This document shows positions 49,861-60,849 of a stretch of 64,000 nt of DNA, one piece after another. This DNA is from Chelydra serpentina (taxonomy: Eukaryota; Chordata; Testudines; Chelydridae), in assembly GCA_037349315.1 (NCBI GenBank), contig JBAIAC010000007.1, positions 1,054,001-1,118,000 of the forward strand, given 5' to 3'. The position numbers were made by a program, and so were the translations under genes. The first letter of the stretch is position 1; the number at the start of each line of letters is the position of its first letter. Below the pieces are notes generated by a model that saw nothing but the letters and a program-made list of their open reading frames with translations, searched no databases and had not been told where the DNA came from.

Positions 49861-50138
49861 CCCCGGCTCCGCCCAAAACGCCCCGGGGTAGCCCAGAACC
49901 CCACCTGGGTGCTGAGAGCAGGGCCAAGCCCTGCCGGCCCCTATTTATCCCCGCCGGTCACTATCCGGCTATAGCGCGCTAGGCCCGGCAGCCTGGTTGG
50001 CAGAGGCACCAGCGCGGGAGAAACCAGCGGGGACAGTCAGTGCGTCTGTAGCCTGATGCCCACTTGTCCCAGCCCAGCGCCAAACATTTCCCACCTCCGG
50101 GGACAAATTCCCGGCCCTGCTTCCGGAGCCTGGAAATG

Positions 50139-50200
50139 TCCCCAGGCCTGGGACTGTGGGAGTGAACTGTCCCCAGGCCTGGGACTGTGGGAGTGAACTG
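50139..50200 (+). repeat. Perfect 31-bp tandem duplication
   Basis: The unit beginning TCCCCAGGCCTGGGACTG and ending GAGTGAACTG occurs at 50139-50169 and again, unchanged, at 50170-50200. It lies in the region just upstream of the CpG-rich block and contains the palindrome CCAGGCCTGG. Confidence 0.95.
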
Positions 50201-50535
50201 CTTCCACGTGGGAAATGGGGAGCTTTCATTCAACACATTTTGCTTCAAACACTCCCAGGGTTGGGGACCTTTCCCCGGCTACGGAAGCACCCGGGGAGAG
50301 TCGCGGGGCTCGTCTACACCCACACCGGGGGAGCGCCGAGTGAAAACTCTCCGGTTCTCCACCTCCCCAAGAGGCGGCGGCTCCGTCGAGGGGCGAAGCC
50401 CTCCCGTCCAAATAGCGCTGCTTACACCGGCATGTACCCCATCCCCACTCCACCACCTCCCGTGGGTGCTGCGGCACCCCCCGGCTTGAAGTGGTTTCCA
50501 TCTTATACAGGGTGTCCAGTTTGGTTCAATGGCTC

Positions 50536-51261
50536 CAGGACCGGCTCTAGGATTTTTGCCACCCCAAGCAGTGATTTCCCTACACCCCCCCTGAATTTCC
50601 CCAACACCCCCCCAGTTTTCTGAACTAATTACATGCCAAGTTAGTGACACCCCCCCCAGTAAATTTGAACACCCCCCACCATTTCAATTCCTGGGGAGGC
50701 CACTGGCCCCAAGCAAAACAATTCCCCCCCCCCCCGTTTTTTTCTTGCCCCACGCCCAGCCCCGCCTCAACTCCGCCCCTTCCCCAAATTCCCAGCCCCG
50801 CCTCCTCCCCCGCAGGTGCTACATTTCCCCCACCCCATTGCTTCCTGTGCCCCCCCACAACCTCCCACCCTAGCTCACCTCCACTCTGCCGCTGCCGCTT
50901 GGGTTTTCCCCCTCCCAGGCTTGCCACGCGCGGGTTCTGCGCACCGCCGCTCGGGTTCTCCAGGCTTTCAAGCCGAGCATCCCCCTCCCTCCCAGGCTTG
51001 CGGCACACAAAACAGCTGTTTTGCGCGCCACGGCCTCTTGGCTTCTCCCCCTCCCTCCCAGGTTTGAGAGCCTGGGAGGGAAGGCGAGAAGCCAAGCGGC
51101 AGCGGCGCGCAAAAGCCAAGCGGCGGCAGCGCAGAGCGGAGGTGAGCTGGGGCGGCCGGGGCACATTTCTAGGGGCGGCATGGCCGGCGCCGGAATGCCG
51201 CCCCTAGAAATGTGCCGCCCCAAGCACCAGCTTGTTTTGCTGGTGCCTAGAGCCGGCCCTG
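50536..51261. mobile_element. Complete non-autonomous hAT, 726 bp
   Basis: The ends are CAGGACCGGCTCTAGG and, in reverse complement, CAGGGCCGGCTCTAGG. The perfect 8-bp target duplication AATGGCTC flanks it (50528-50535 and 51262-51269). Inside is a palindrome around 51160-51222 (GGCACATTTCTAGGGGCGGC and its complement) and repeated CCTCCCAGGCTTG blocks, some inverted. The open frames through it have no protein similarity. It sits directly beside the Myb/SANT-like relic, probably having inserted into that element. Confidence 0.92.
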
Positions 51262-51675
51262 AATGGCTCCCAGCTCCTCCTCGTCCTCTCTGTTCATGGC
51301 ACGAGTCTGTGTCTCGGGCTCCTCTGAGGTATCCCCGGTGGTGTGTGGGACGGCGGGGAGGTCACCGCCAAGCCTGGTGTGCAGCTCTTTGTAAAAGCGG
51401 CAGGTCTGAGGCTCAACATCAGGTTGACTGTTGACCTCCCCGGCCTCCTGATAGGCCTGCCACAGGTCCTGTGCTTTCATGTGGCACTGCTGATGGTCCC
51501 TGCTGTACCCCCTCTCCTGCATCCCCCGGGCAATCTGCTTGTAGATGCCCACGTTTCTGTGGCTGGTCCATAGCTGTACCGGACAGCTGCTTCTCCCCAT
51601 TGGCCCAGGAGATCCAATATCTCCGGTCTACTCCCAGCTGGAATGCGTCTGCAGTGTGTAGCTGGCATGGCACTG
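51262..51675 (-). pseudogene. Myb/SANT-like DNA-binding protein relic of a Harbinger-type transposon
   Basis: On the minus strand, ILDLLGQWGEAAVR in one frame is followed, after a frameshift near 51575, by SHRNVGIYKQIARGMQERGY, SRDHQQCHMKAQDLWQAYQE and EPQTCRFYKELHTRLGG. The W-x-E start, the HRN.. IA.GM.ERGY.RD..QC helix and the CRFY.ELH motif define the Myb/SANT-like domain of the accessory protein encoded by PIF/Harbinger transposons and its domesticated relatives. The frame is shifted and the C-terminal side is interrupted by the hAT at 50536-51261, so it is dead. Confidence 0.8.
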
Positions 51676-51745
51676 TCGGAAGACAGGATACTGGGCTAGA
51701 TGGACCTTCGGCCTGCCCCAGTATGGCCGTTCTCATGTACTTGGA
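51670..51745 (-). repeat. Interspersed repeat fragment, antisense
   Basis: GTCGGAAGACAGGATACTGG, GCTAGATGGACC and CCCAGTATGGCCGTTCT are the reverse complement of the segment at 55409-55512 (GAACGGCCATACTGGCTCAG and so on). This is a common turtle LINE-type 3' repeat. Confidence 0.7.
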
Positions 51746-51844
51746 GGCAGCTGTACACAACAATGGAACGCTGCTAAGTGCTCACCAAGCTAGACAATCA
51801 GGAAAAAGCATTTAAAAAATCCACAGGACTTTAAAGTGGGGGGT

Positions 51845-52135
51845 GGGCCTTCCGGTCTCTGTGACCCCTGGGCAGTGGAGTTCACAACCGTGACCAGAGT
51901 GGTCAGTGTCGGGTATTGTGGGACAGTTGTTGGAGGATTGTTGTGGTCCACATAAGTATGCACTGTGTCAACCTCAGTACATTGACCATGGCTCAGTGCC
52001 ACTCGGGGAAGTTGCGTTACTGCGTCACTGTAACAGGTCACTTACATTGACAAATTGAAGTGTAGACACGTGCACAATAGGTCGACACAACTAGGTCAAC
52101 ACAAAGTTGCTTATGTTGACCTAACTATGTAGTGA
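51845..52135. mobile_element. Harbinger-like MITE remnant
   Basis: CCAGAGTGGTCAGTGTCGGG, TATTGTGGGACAGTTGTTGG, ATAGGTCGACACAACTAGG and GTTGACCTAACTATGTAGTG belong to a turtle MITE type with TAGGTCGAC blocks. Only part of the element is recognisable. Confidence 0.5.
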
Positions 52136-52630
52136 AGCAAATTTCTTTGTCCCAGATCCTCAAATGTATCTAGGCTTGGAACTTGGCCTTTACCCCTCTT
52201 ACTAGTAACGTCTTAATACAAGGTCACAGTCCAGAAAATGCAGGTGAACCCCCCGTGCCTTCACGGAGCCTGCCAACACAGCCCACTTTCCAGCGGCGAG
52301 TGCCCAGTTTAATTGGCTGTTTTGATGGTCTTTATTTGCTTATTGCAGTTCACTCAGCTTGGATCATGACAGATCATTGAAGCCAGTTTCACTTTCGTTC
52401 ATGGTCAGTTTTACTTTCAGTGAGTGCTGGATTTCAGACATGGTAAGGGAATGGTTTATTTGTTTAAAAACTGTTTTCATTGGATACATTTCAGTTGTGG
52501 GAACATTCCTATTGGCTCTAGGGTTTACAATAGCTTTTGTTGACCAAATTCACATTTTGGTCCAAATGTACGTTTATAGTCTCCGTTAAACAGAGAATAC
52601 AGGATGCTGTCAAGTGATTTATTTTATAAT

Positions 52631-52802
52631 GGGTTCCCTAGGGAGGTGGTGGAATCTCCTTCCTTAGAGGTTTTTAAGGTCAGGCTTGACAAAGCCCTGG
52701 CTGGGATGATTAGTTGGGGATTGGTCCTGCTTTGAACAGGGGGTTGGACTAGATGACCTCCTGAGGTCCCTTCCAACCCTGAGATTCTATGATTCTATGA
52801 TA
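52631..52802 (+). mobile_element. CR1 LINE 3' end
   Basis: The copy starts in the ORF2 tail (CCTAGGGAGGTGGTGGAATC) and runs through GGGGATTGGTCCTGCTTTGA, CTAGATGACCTCCTGAGGTC and CCTTCCAACCC to a clean ATTCTATGATTCTATGA end. It is 5'-truncated, with very low divergence from the copy at 13862. Confidence 0.92.
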
Positions 52803-55408
52803 ATCCTGCATTTTCTCTTTGCTTCTCGGGCTTGTTCCCATTGAAAACATTCATGATCTTCCCAGCTCTGGAAGGCTCTTGTAACATATACAAGCGGTTT
52901 CTAGCTGAGAAGAGTTTACAACAGCTTCCCCAGGCTCTGTGAATCGGCAGCTGCCTTAGAGACTACAAGTAGCGCGGGCCCCAATCCTACACATTTCTCC
53001 AGGCTTGGGAGGCCCCTGCACCTGCCCCCATGTGGTCCATCCAGCTTGCAGGCTCGTGGCCTTGCTGTGCTTCCCAGCTATGGTCATAAGGACCATGCAC
53101 ATGCCCAGAGGTCAGCCACTGGGTGCCCGGGGGCTCTGTAGCTGTTTACATCCATTCTAGTCATCCTCTGGTAGACTCAACAGGTAGGATCCTAGCTCCT
53201 TGGCAGGCCTTCTATTGTGAGGCCATCCATTCTGAAGAAGGATCCACCTACCACACAGATGCCACGGGCTTACATCATGGTTGCTCTCTGTCTTGTGCAA
53301 AGGAAGTGTGAAGTGTTACCCTTCTGACTGGGTACCGTGGGACACTCCCTTTGCACGGGTTCATTGGGCCCCACAGCAGCCAGGTACAGAGGTGCCAAGG
53401 AGCAGGAGAACTCCTGCAACTATCCTCTTCTTGAATCGCTGGGCTTTAAACGCCCCCACCTGAAGGAATTCTCCCGGATGCTGGCCTGGTCAGCTGACTG
53501 CGGGAGTTGGCTGGAGGGTTTACGGCGGAGTGGCTCTTCCAGTCAATATTTACATCTTTCTAAGTCTTCAGGTCCCATCACCCCTTTATTTAATGTACCT
53601 CCCCAATCTCGGAAATGGTGCTGTTAGACGGAGAAGAACCCCGGCCTTTGGGTTATAGCTGCTTTCAGCTTCTCCCAGGGCCACATTAAACCAATCCAGG
53701 GCCCAAGACACACCACACCACAGGGACACCTCGCCTCACCCCGTGGCTCTGCCCCCTGGTTCTGCCCCCACTCCCCACCTCTGGAGAAGCGGTGGCAAGG
53801 AGTCCCCATCCCCATCCAGAGAGGCAGAGGCAGCGGCAAGGGGTTCCTGTCCCCCACAGGGGCAGCACTGAATGTGCCTTCTTTGCCTACCCTCCCAGAG
53901 AAGTGGGCCCCCCCAATACATATTTCAGCACAGGGGTGTATCTGCTTGGGCGGTGGGCTGGGTCCGCTGCCCTTTCTCCTCCATCCACACACAGAACCCC
54001 CTGCTGGGAGGCCCAGACAAGTGTGTCTTGGGGGTACCACTCCACTGAAATGTACGGGACAGTTCACACCTCTCAGAGCCACTGGTTCAGGCTCTCTGCC
54101 AACTCAGACAGCCCTCATTGCATTGATTACACTTGGTTCGTGTTTTCAAGCTTTTCTTTAAGACCACAAGGATTAGCAACTTCCTTTTTTTCCCCCAGCA
54201 AAGGATGAGATGTTGGTGTAATTGTGCGACTCCAGGAGCCGAGGCCATAGATATGGGGCAACTACTCTGGCACTGGGGAAACAGCAGCGTGAAACTGGCA
54301 TACAAACAGTGAGCAACCTGCCCGGCCAGACACCCCAAGATGCCAGCAGGGTGGAAGGGGAGGTAGAATATGAACGGGATGGAGCCCACTGTGCCAATGG
54401 CCTAGTGTCAGAACGTGAATTGAATAGCATTTCAGGCCCAGATTTCCTTGTCTGCCAGCATCGCCGAATGCTGCTGCAGAGCCAGCAGGGAGAGCGGGGA
54501 CGCTTTTAGCTCTCTAGAGTATGTTAAGCTAGTGTCCATTAGTGGCTTTGATTTGTAGCTGCATTTTATTTGGAGAGGGTCTGAAACCAGAGTTCCGAGC
54601 ATTCCTGCTGTTGAAGGCCTCCGGGTCTGTTCCTAAGCCTGGGTGTGTTAACCTGCATATCCTAGCCCAATACCCCTCTGCCTAGAGCCCCCTGGGAGAG
54701 AGGGCGAATGGAACATCATGGCTCATGGGCGGGAGGGGACATGGAAGCGGGTGAAGCATGTTCTTACCTCCTACTAGCCTCAGGAAGCCCCTCCACAAGT
54801 GGGCTATGGGTGGATGGGCTGGTCACAATGCTCCTTGTTCTTCTCCCCGCCCCACCCAAACTTTAGAGGAAAGCAGTACCAGATAACACTGGTCAAGTCC
54901 CTTGTGGCCCATTGCAGGTTGTGCCTCTGAGACGCAGCCGGGGGGTACCCAGCACTGTGAGGCACCTCACCTGTCCTTAGCATGAGGATGCCTCATCTGT
55001 GCCGGCTGGGGGTCAGCTCCCCACCTCCACCAGCCACAGGCAACATAAGCACTCCCCCTGGAGGCCTCACAGACCCTGGTGTTACGCTACAGGTTAGCAA
55101 TCGGCACCCTCCAACCCTCGAGTCCTCCAAGCGTCTCCCTGGGGCGTCCAGCCCCTGGTCCATGGGGCACACACCGTATTCACCGATCTGCTGCTTCCAA
55201 AGAAGCAGTACAGCCCAGCTTACCGGTTCCACCTCAGACCACCGCTGCGCTCGACACGCAGCACTTAGGTATGTTTATAGTGAAATCAAGTAAACGTTTA
55301 TGTAACAAAGCCCAGAGATTCAAGCAGTAGTAAGTAGAACTGCTGGAAACAAATGATTACATATAAAATCTTCACGTACATTCTAAAGCTTAGATTTAAG
55401 AACCGAAC

Positions 55409-55512
55409 ACAAGAACGGCCATACTGGCTCAGACCAATGGTCCTTCTAGCCCAGTATCCCCTGTCTTCCGACAGTGGCCAATGCCGGGTGCTTCAGAGGA
55501 AATGAACAGAAC
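55409..55512 (+). repeat. Interspersed LINE-type 3' repeat fragment
   Basis: GAACGGCCATACTGGCTCAG, ACCAATGGTCCTTCTAGCCC and TGTCTTCCGACAGTGGCCAA with a GAACAGAACAGGGAATCAT end. Opposite orientation to the fragment at 51670-51745. Confidence 0.7.
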
Positions 55513-55559
55513 AGGGAATCATACTTGATTCCTTGCACCAGCACAGTGCATACAAGCAC

Positions 55560-56160
55560 TTCTGGTGAGTGTCAACCCAAGGTGCGGTGCACCATCGGTA
55601 GGTATCCCAGTGTGCAATTCATCACTGCTCAGTGCACTGTCTTTTGGGTAGTTTTGGCGAGGCAGAAATGAGTCGCACCGGAGTGACTGGGAGCAAGGGG
55701 TCAGCTTCCCATAATGCAACATTCTCCATCCCATAATATTATTGCTATGCCATCATTTTCATGCCTATTTTGAATTTCCCGTGAACTCGCGCTGGATTTG
55801 TTTCTGTCCACCATCTCAGACGGAAGTATGGTGCCCTGCATGATTGGCGTGAGCGCTGAGAGCACAGGACGTACGATCCGCCGGTGTTTGCAAACCTGCA
55901 AGAAGAACCCCGGGGAACGTGACGATTTCTCGGAGGACAGAGTGCTGTGGGACAAGGTGCAGACCAATGCACGGTTGGTGGTGGTGTTCACAGAGCAGCT
56001 GCCCATGTTGGTGCACCACTTCTGGGCCTGAGAAACCAACGCTGACTGGTGAGAGTGCATCGTAATGCAGGCTTGGGATGGTGAGCAGTGGCTGTACAAT
56101 TTTCAGATGCGCAAGGCCACACTCCTGGATCTGTGTGTGCCAAGCGCAGGGGCACCAAAC
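55560..56160 (+). pseudogene. PIF/Harbinger transposase relic, N-terminal part
   Basis: The plus strand at 56038-56147 reads NADW, stop, ECIVMQAWDGEQWLYNFQMR and KATLLDLC, resembling the N-terminal W-D-R-I-V-M-Q.. W.. QWL.NF.MRK.TF..LC segment of turtle Harbinger transposases. A stop interrupts it, and the catalytic DDE part is not recognisable downstream. The preceding 450 bp, with GACGATTTCTCGGAGGACAG, is probably from the same element. Together with the Myb/SANT-like relic 4.3 kb away in divergent orientation it may represent one decayed element. Confidence 0.55.
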
Positions 56161-58259
56161 TGAGAGCTGCCCTGACAGTGAGATCCGAGGCAGGCTGTGC
56201 TGGGAAGGCATTGGAGAGCTAAAGTGTGTTAGGCTATGGAGCTGGATATCCGTTTCAACGGTGCCCATTGGTTTGTGGAACACCCCTTCCAGCTGCCTAC
56301 TCGTTAAGGGACCTGTCCTGCAAACATGTAACTGTATGCAGGTGATCTCAACGGGACAACTTACCTGCCTAAAGTGTTTCACGCATGTCAGTGTTTGCAG
56401 TACTGGGCCTTCCCGTCTATCTCCCAAGCTGCAGTAGAATATTTCACACCTCAAGTTAAACTGGTGCTGCTTTGAATACAGGCCAGGCCGAAATCAATAT
56501 TTAGGTCCCAAGTCCCAGTCCTACAGTGAAGTCTATCAGGGGATAGGGCCTGTCTGCACAGAGCTCCCTTCAGGAGCGGGGCCTTATTGCAAAGCCGTTG
56601 CTTATGGCCATGAAAGGATTGAAAAATAAAAACAAGCAAACAAAACCCAGGGAAAGCTTATCCGAGAGATGTAAGGGCCAGTTCTAACACACCGGGCAGC
56701 CCCACTGACTGCCAAGGGGCATCGAGTGAGAGCTAACGTCCTTCATAAAATATTCAGATTGTTGCAAACAGCTAGACTTGCTCTTCATTTTCTATTCCCT
56801 GAATGCTGCCGCCCTAAATGCCATTGCACGCGGGCGTATTTCCAGCCCCAGCAGGGATCTCACTTGGTTTTGAGTTCACCATTTAATATGAAGTGAACAC
56901 TATCCTTCCACTGAAGACAGCCAGGGTAGGGGACTTTGCGAGGAGCTGCGCCGGACAGATGTGAGCAGAGACAGCTTTGTGTGGGGGGTGTGGGTGAGGG
57001 AGGATTTCTTTATGTAAACGTTTGCCATTTTTCCTCTGAAGCTTTTTTCCACTCTGACACTTGGGGTTTTGTCACAGTTGCTCTTTCATCCCCAGTTCAA
57101 ACACTTTTCCACCCAGTATTATGTCGAAGTCGAAACCATCTGGTGCTTTGTTTTGTCCCAGCGTCTTCTAGTGCCAAGAGCTTCCTCCCTGCTCCCTCCC
57201 TTCGCTCTGTGACTGCCGCGATGCTGATGAAGAATCCAAGAATCCAAGAACCATTCCAGAAACTCACCAGCATCACTGAACAAAGCAGCTCAGTTATTGT
57301 CCTGATCTGGGCCTCTGCTGGCTGGACTCAGAACTGCTCCACCGATGAGCTGCTAGGGACCGGTGCTCTCGGAGTCCTAGCCCCACCGCCTGGCACTTCG
57401 CAGGGCCGCAAACCGAGGCAGTGGATTTACTACGCTGTCAACCAAAGACTGGCCGCCAGTCAAGAAACGGGGCCTACAGGACATCTCAGATCTCCACCGC
57501 AGAAAATCCACGAAGCCTCCTTTGCCTCAGTATTCCTCGGGATAGGGAGCCTGGAGTAAATCAGTCTGGCGCAGGAGGGTTTTTCTCTTCACTCTGGTTT
57601 TATTGTTCCTTATTTGCATGGTGGGCCTCTGGGGAGGCCCAAGAAGTTCTCTTAAGCAAAAAAAATACCACCTCCCCCCCCAACTCAATGCAAACAGAAA
57701 CATTTCTCCGCCCCCTCTCCGGGGCTATGCTGGCTCCTACTTGCCAGTCCTTCCCCAAGGAGCAGTTACCTTAGTTTCTGTCCAACAGGGAGGGGCAGTG
57801 CTTAATTTGTGCCAGGGCTGAGCCTCTGCACTCCTAGACTTGGCAGTTCATAGCTCCGGCTGGGCTGGGCTTGCCACGGCCTGTCTCTCATCTCGCCGCA
57901 CCTTACGCTCACCAGAAGAGAGGTTTTTAAAGCAGCCCTTAACTGGCTTCAGGTGGCTCTAGTTAACCTGAGGTACCAGGGAACAGGGCCTTCACCATTC
58001 TAGGGCTTATACATTTGCCCTCCACCACGCCCTTATATCTGTCAGGACTGGCTTTGGCACAGAGGCTACCAGCAATGATAACCGGCAAACTGACCGGAAA
58101 AGAAATCTGCTGAGGTACAGAATAAGTGACGCTTGAGGGGTAACAGGTTTATGGCTATTTCTGCGGGAGACAGCCCCCTCTATGTGCACGGCGCTGTACA
58201 AAGTGTCAATGCACCAAACTAACCACAGCCCCACAGTGTGAAGGCACAGCTCCATTCAC

Positions 58260-58289
58260 CAGACACACACACACACACACCACACACGG
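58260..58289 (+). repeat. (CA)n microsatellite
   Basis: Ten CA units with one interruption (CACACACACCACACACG). Confidence 0.9.
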
Positions 58290-58652
58290 GCGAGGCCCTT
58301 ATGGATCTCGGGAGTCCCCAAGACAGCACAGCTGGGGGCCTGAACAATGGTTTGACCCAAAGATCACTGCAGCTCTGCATCTGGAATCTGCCCACACCCA
58401 TTCGGCTGGAATTGGTTTGCTGGCCGCTGATCAAGCAGCCAGGCGACTGTCCGTCTGCCTGCGCCCGGACAGAACTCCCATGCCCGGGGTATCCCAGCCC
58501 CCTGGGCCAACCGCCAGGCCGCCTTGGCACAATGTTACGCCGTGGATCAGTCTGAACCGCTGGTGAGAGTCGAGGTTCTACACAAACACGAGGGGCCCCC
58601 TTTCGGTAACACGAGTGGCGGGAGCAAAGCGGGCATGGGCGTGGGGGGGAGG

Positions 58653-58944
58653 CAGTGGCGTAGCCGGGTTCTAACACCAGGGGGAGCGAACACATAGAAA
58701 AAGGTGCCACCCCGACTCTCAGCCCGCTCCCAGCCTCGGTGAAAGAAGCCAGGCCAGCAGCGGGCTCTCAGTGGGGCCAGCGGCGGGACCCCGGCGTTCT
58801 TTTGTTGGCCCTGCGTTATTTTGTGGCTCCACCTTCATCCACTCCGTCTCCACCCTTTCAAAAATTAAGAAGGCGCCACTTTTGGAAAATGTGCTCAGGG
58901 GGAGCGACTGCTCCCCCTGCTCCCCTCCCCGAGCTACGCTACTG
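58653..58944 (-). mobile_element. Non-autonomous hAT, 292 bp, same family as 440-729
   Basis: Ends CAGTGGCGTAGCCGGG and GAGCTACGCTACTG are inverted. The 8-bp target duplication GGGGGAGG is perfect (58645-58652 and 58945-58952). The reverse complement aligns with the element at 440-729 through CAGTAGCGTAGC and GAGCAGGGGGA, so the two are in opposite orientation. Confidence 0.88.
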
Positions 58945-60110
58945 GGGGGAGGGGGAGGCTCTGGGGACACTTCCCCTGCTCTCGTGGAAGTCCTGACTCC
59001 CACCCAATGAGGTGGGTGTGCGGGGGGGGGGCGGAGTCACAGTGCACGGATTCACAGCAGTCACGGCCACTCTCCCTGCTGCACCCCCCTGGAGAGGGGC
59101 CAGCCCCAGAGCAAGGAGGGCTCTAAGCCAGGATAGTGCAAAGGGGCCGGAAGCACTGCCTGGGCGCTTTCCCTTGCTCCTCCAGGGTTTTCTCCAGCAG
59201 GCCTGCTCTGGCCCAGCAAGGCCTGTCCTCTAGGGAAAGCACAAATGCTGCTGGAAGGGTGGGAACGTCACAGGGTCCCATGGAGGGGCCCTCGTCCTCC
59301 CCCCCGGCGCATCCATGGGATGAGAAGGAAACCCATCGCCTGGCTGTAACCAGCACTTGAGGGGGAGCCAGCTCCTGCAATAATCAGTCCCCCCCACCAT
59401 GCTCTCTACCCCCCCCCCCACCCCGCACAGCTCCCTCCCCCAGGCCAGACGTCCCCTCCCAGTCCCAGTCTGGGGCTGGAGACTGTTTACTTGCCTTGCC
59501 TACCTGCAAGCTCGGAGCAGCAGCACCCGACAGCAGAGAGCCGCTTTGTGGGGTGTGGAAAAGAAGCAGGGCGCGGAGTTCTGGGGAGGTCGGGGGTGCC
59601 GCAGGCAGGCAGCAGAAAATAAATACAGCCGAACAGGAGGGGAGCTTCTTTAAGCCCGACACAGGGAGGGCAAACCTAAGCCTGGGGAAACAGGGCTGGG
59701 AGAGGAACCTGGAGAGGGAGCATGCCCAGCTCTGTGTATGTTTGGACCTACTGTAATTCCTGTCTGCAGGAGCCAGTCAGTCAGTCTCTCTCCCCCACGC
59801 CACCCCCCCTTATTTAGATACCACTCGATAGGCTAATGCAAGGAGACAATCCTTTTCAGTCACTTCCCCTGCTTGCGGGCAGGGAGATGAGGGTTTCCCA
59901 GTCCTCCCCTGGGTCGACAGGGGCAGATGCCTTTGCAGATGTTACTAAGCACAGCTGCTTTAGGGATTGCATGAAAGGGCGTTGGGCCAGGGGACCGAGC
60001 GGGTGCAGAGGTGAGTGGAAGGCTTCCTTCTTCTCCTGCCCAGGCACGGGTGAGGGCTCCTATGCAGCGTGGCTGGGATGCTACTGTAGTAGAGAGACAA
60101 GGTGGGTGAG

Positions 60111-60849
60111 TGTAATGGGGTTCACTCACCACTTTGGTGCCTCCTGCTGGCTGTCTTGAGAATTAGCTCTCAGGTGGTGTCTCGCCGCCGTCACCCCTGC
60201 TCTAGAACCCACGTCTCTCCAAGGACGGCAGTCACTGTTCCCTCTAATTTTTGACAGGCCGTGTGCACAAAAAAATGGATTCTGTGCAAATTGTTGTGCT
60301 TCTGCGCAAATTGTTGTGCGCGCGGTGTTTTGCCGTGTGCGCAGGGCTTAGGATCTGTGTGCGCACGCACACAGCTTAGAGGGAACTGTGACTGCAGTGT
60401 CCTCTTCGGTGACACAGACCTCCGGCCGTGCTCCCCATTTCCGGGGGACCTGCAGTCCACTGCTCAGCCACTTCCCTTAGTGGCTGCTGCTGTGAATTGT
60501 CTGGCCACTTCCTCGTGGCCCCAGCAGCCTCTTTGCCCTTGCCTCAGCCTGCAAACCCCAGCAACCAGCCAGGAGCTGTCTCTCGCTTCCCCGGTCCCTG
60601 TGAGCAGCGCTGCTCTGTGCAGGGTTCTGGCAGGTCTCTCAGCCCTCCAGAGACACAATCCGTCCTTCCTCCCTGAGCTCCCAGCACAGAACTGCCCTCC
60701 TCTGCCCTGCAGCTCCCTTTTTATATGGGTCTGCTTGGTCATGATTGGCTGCTCCCTTCAGCCCTTCTCTGATTGGCTGCCTCCTGCGCAGCCTCCCCAG
60801 GGCTCTATTAACCCCTTAGAGCTCAGTGTGGGGCAGGCACCCCAACCCA
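60111..60849 (-). mobile_element. Solo LTR, minus orientation, with a nested hAT
   Basis: The plus-strand termini are TGTAATGGGG and CCCCAACCCA, with a perfect 5-bp target duplication GTGAG (60106-60110 and 60850-60854). On the minus strand GCCAATCAGAG and GCCAATCATGACC (two CCAAT boxes) are followed by CCATATAAAAAG (TATA box, about 60717-60728). Transcription would run leftwards. It contains the 158-bp hAT below. There are no internal genes. The 231-codon plus-strand frame (60261-60956) across it is an artefact. Confidence 0.88.
60233..60390. mobile_element. 158-bp hAT MITE nested in the solo LTR
   Basis: Ends CACTGTTCCCTCTAA and, in reverse complement, CACAGTTCCCTCTAAG. Flanking 8-mers ACGGCAGT (60225-60232) and ACTGCAGT (60391-60398) differ at one base. 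The interior has direct repeats TTCTGTGCAAATTGTTGTGC / CTGCGCAAATTGTTGTGC and GTGTGCGC.. GTGCGCAC strings. Confidence 0.82.

Noticed and set aside
47624..49982. Open frames of 755, 551 and 444 codons on the plus strand (Pro/Ser/His-rich) and up to 177 on the minus strand
   Set aside because: They run through the 29-bp minisatellite in all frames because the unit lacks stops. There is no independent protein similarity and no splice or start context.
50644..51207. 187- and 179-codon open frames on both strands
   Set aside because: Both are entirely inside the GC-rich non-autonomous hAT with low-complexity composition.
55816..56454. 212-codon minus-strand open frame
   Set aside because: It lies antisense to the Harbinger transposase relic and shows no similarity of its own.
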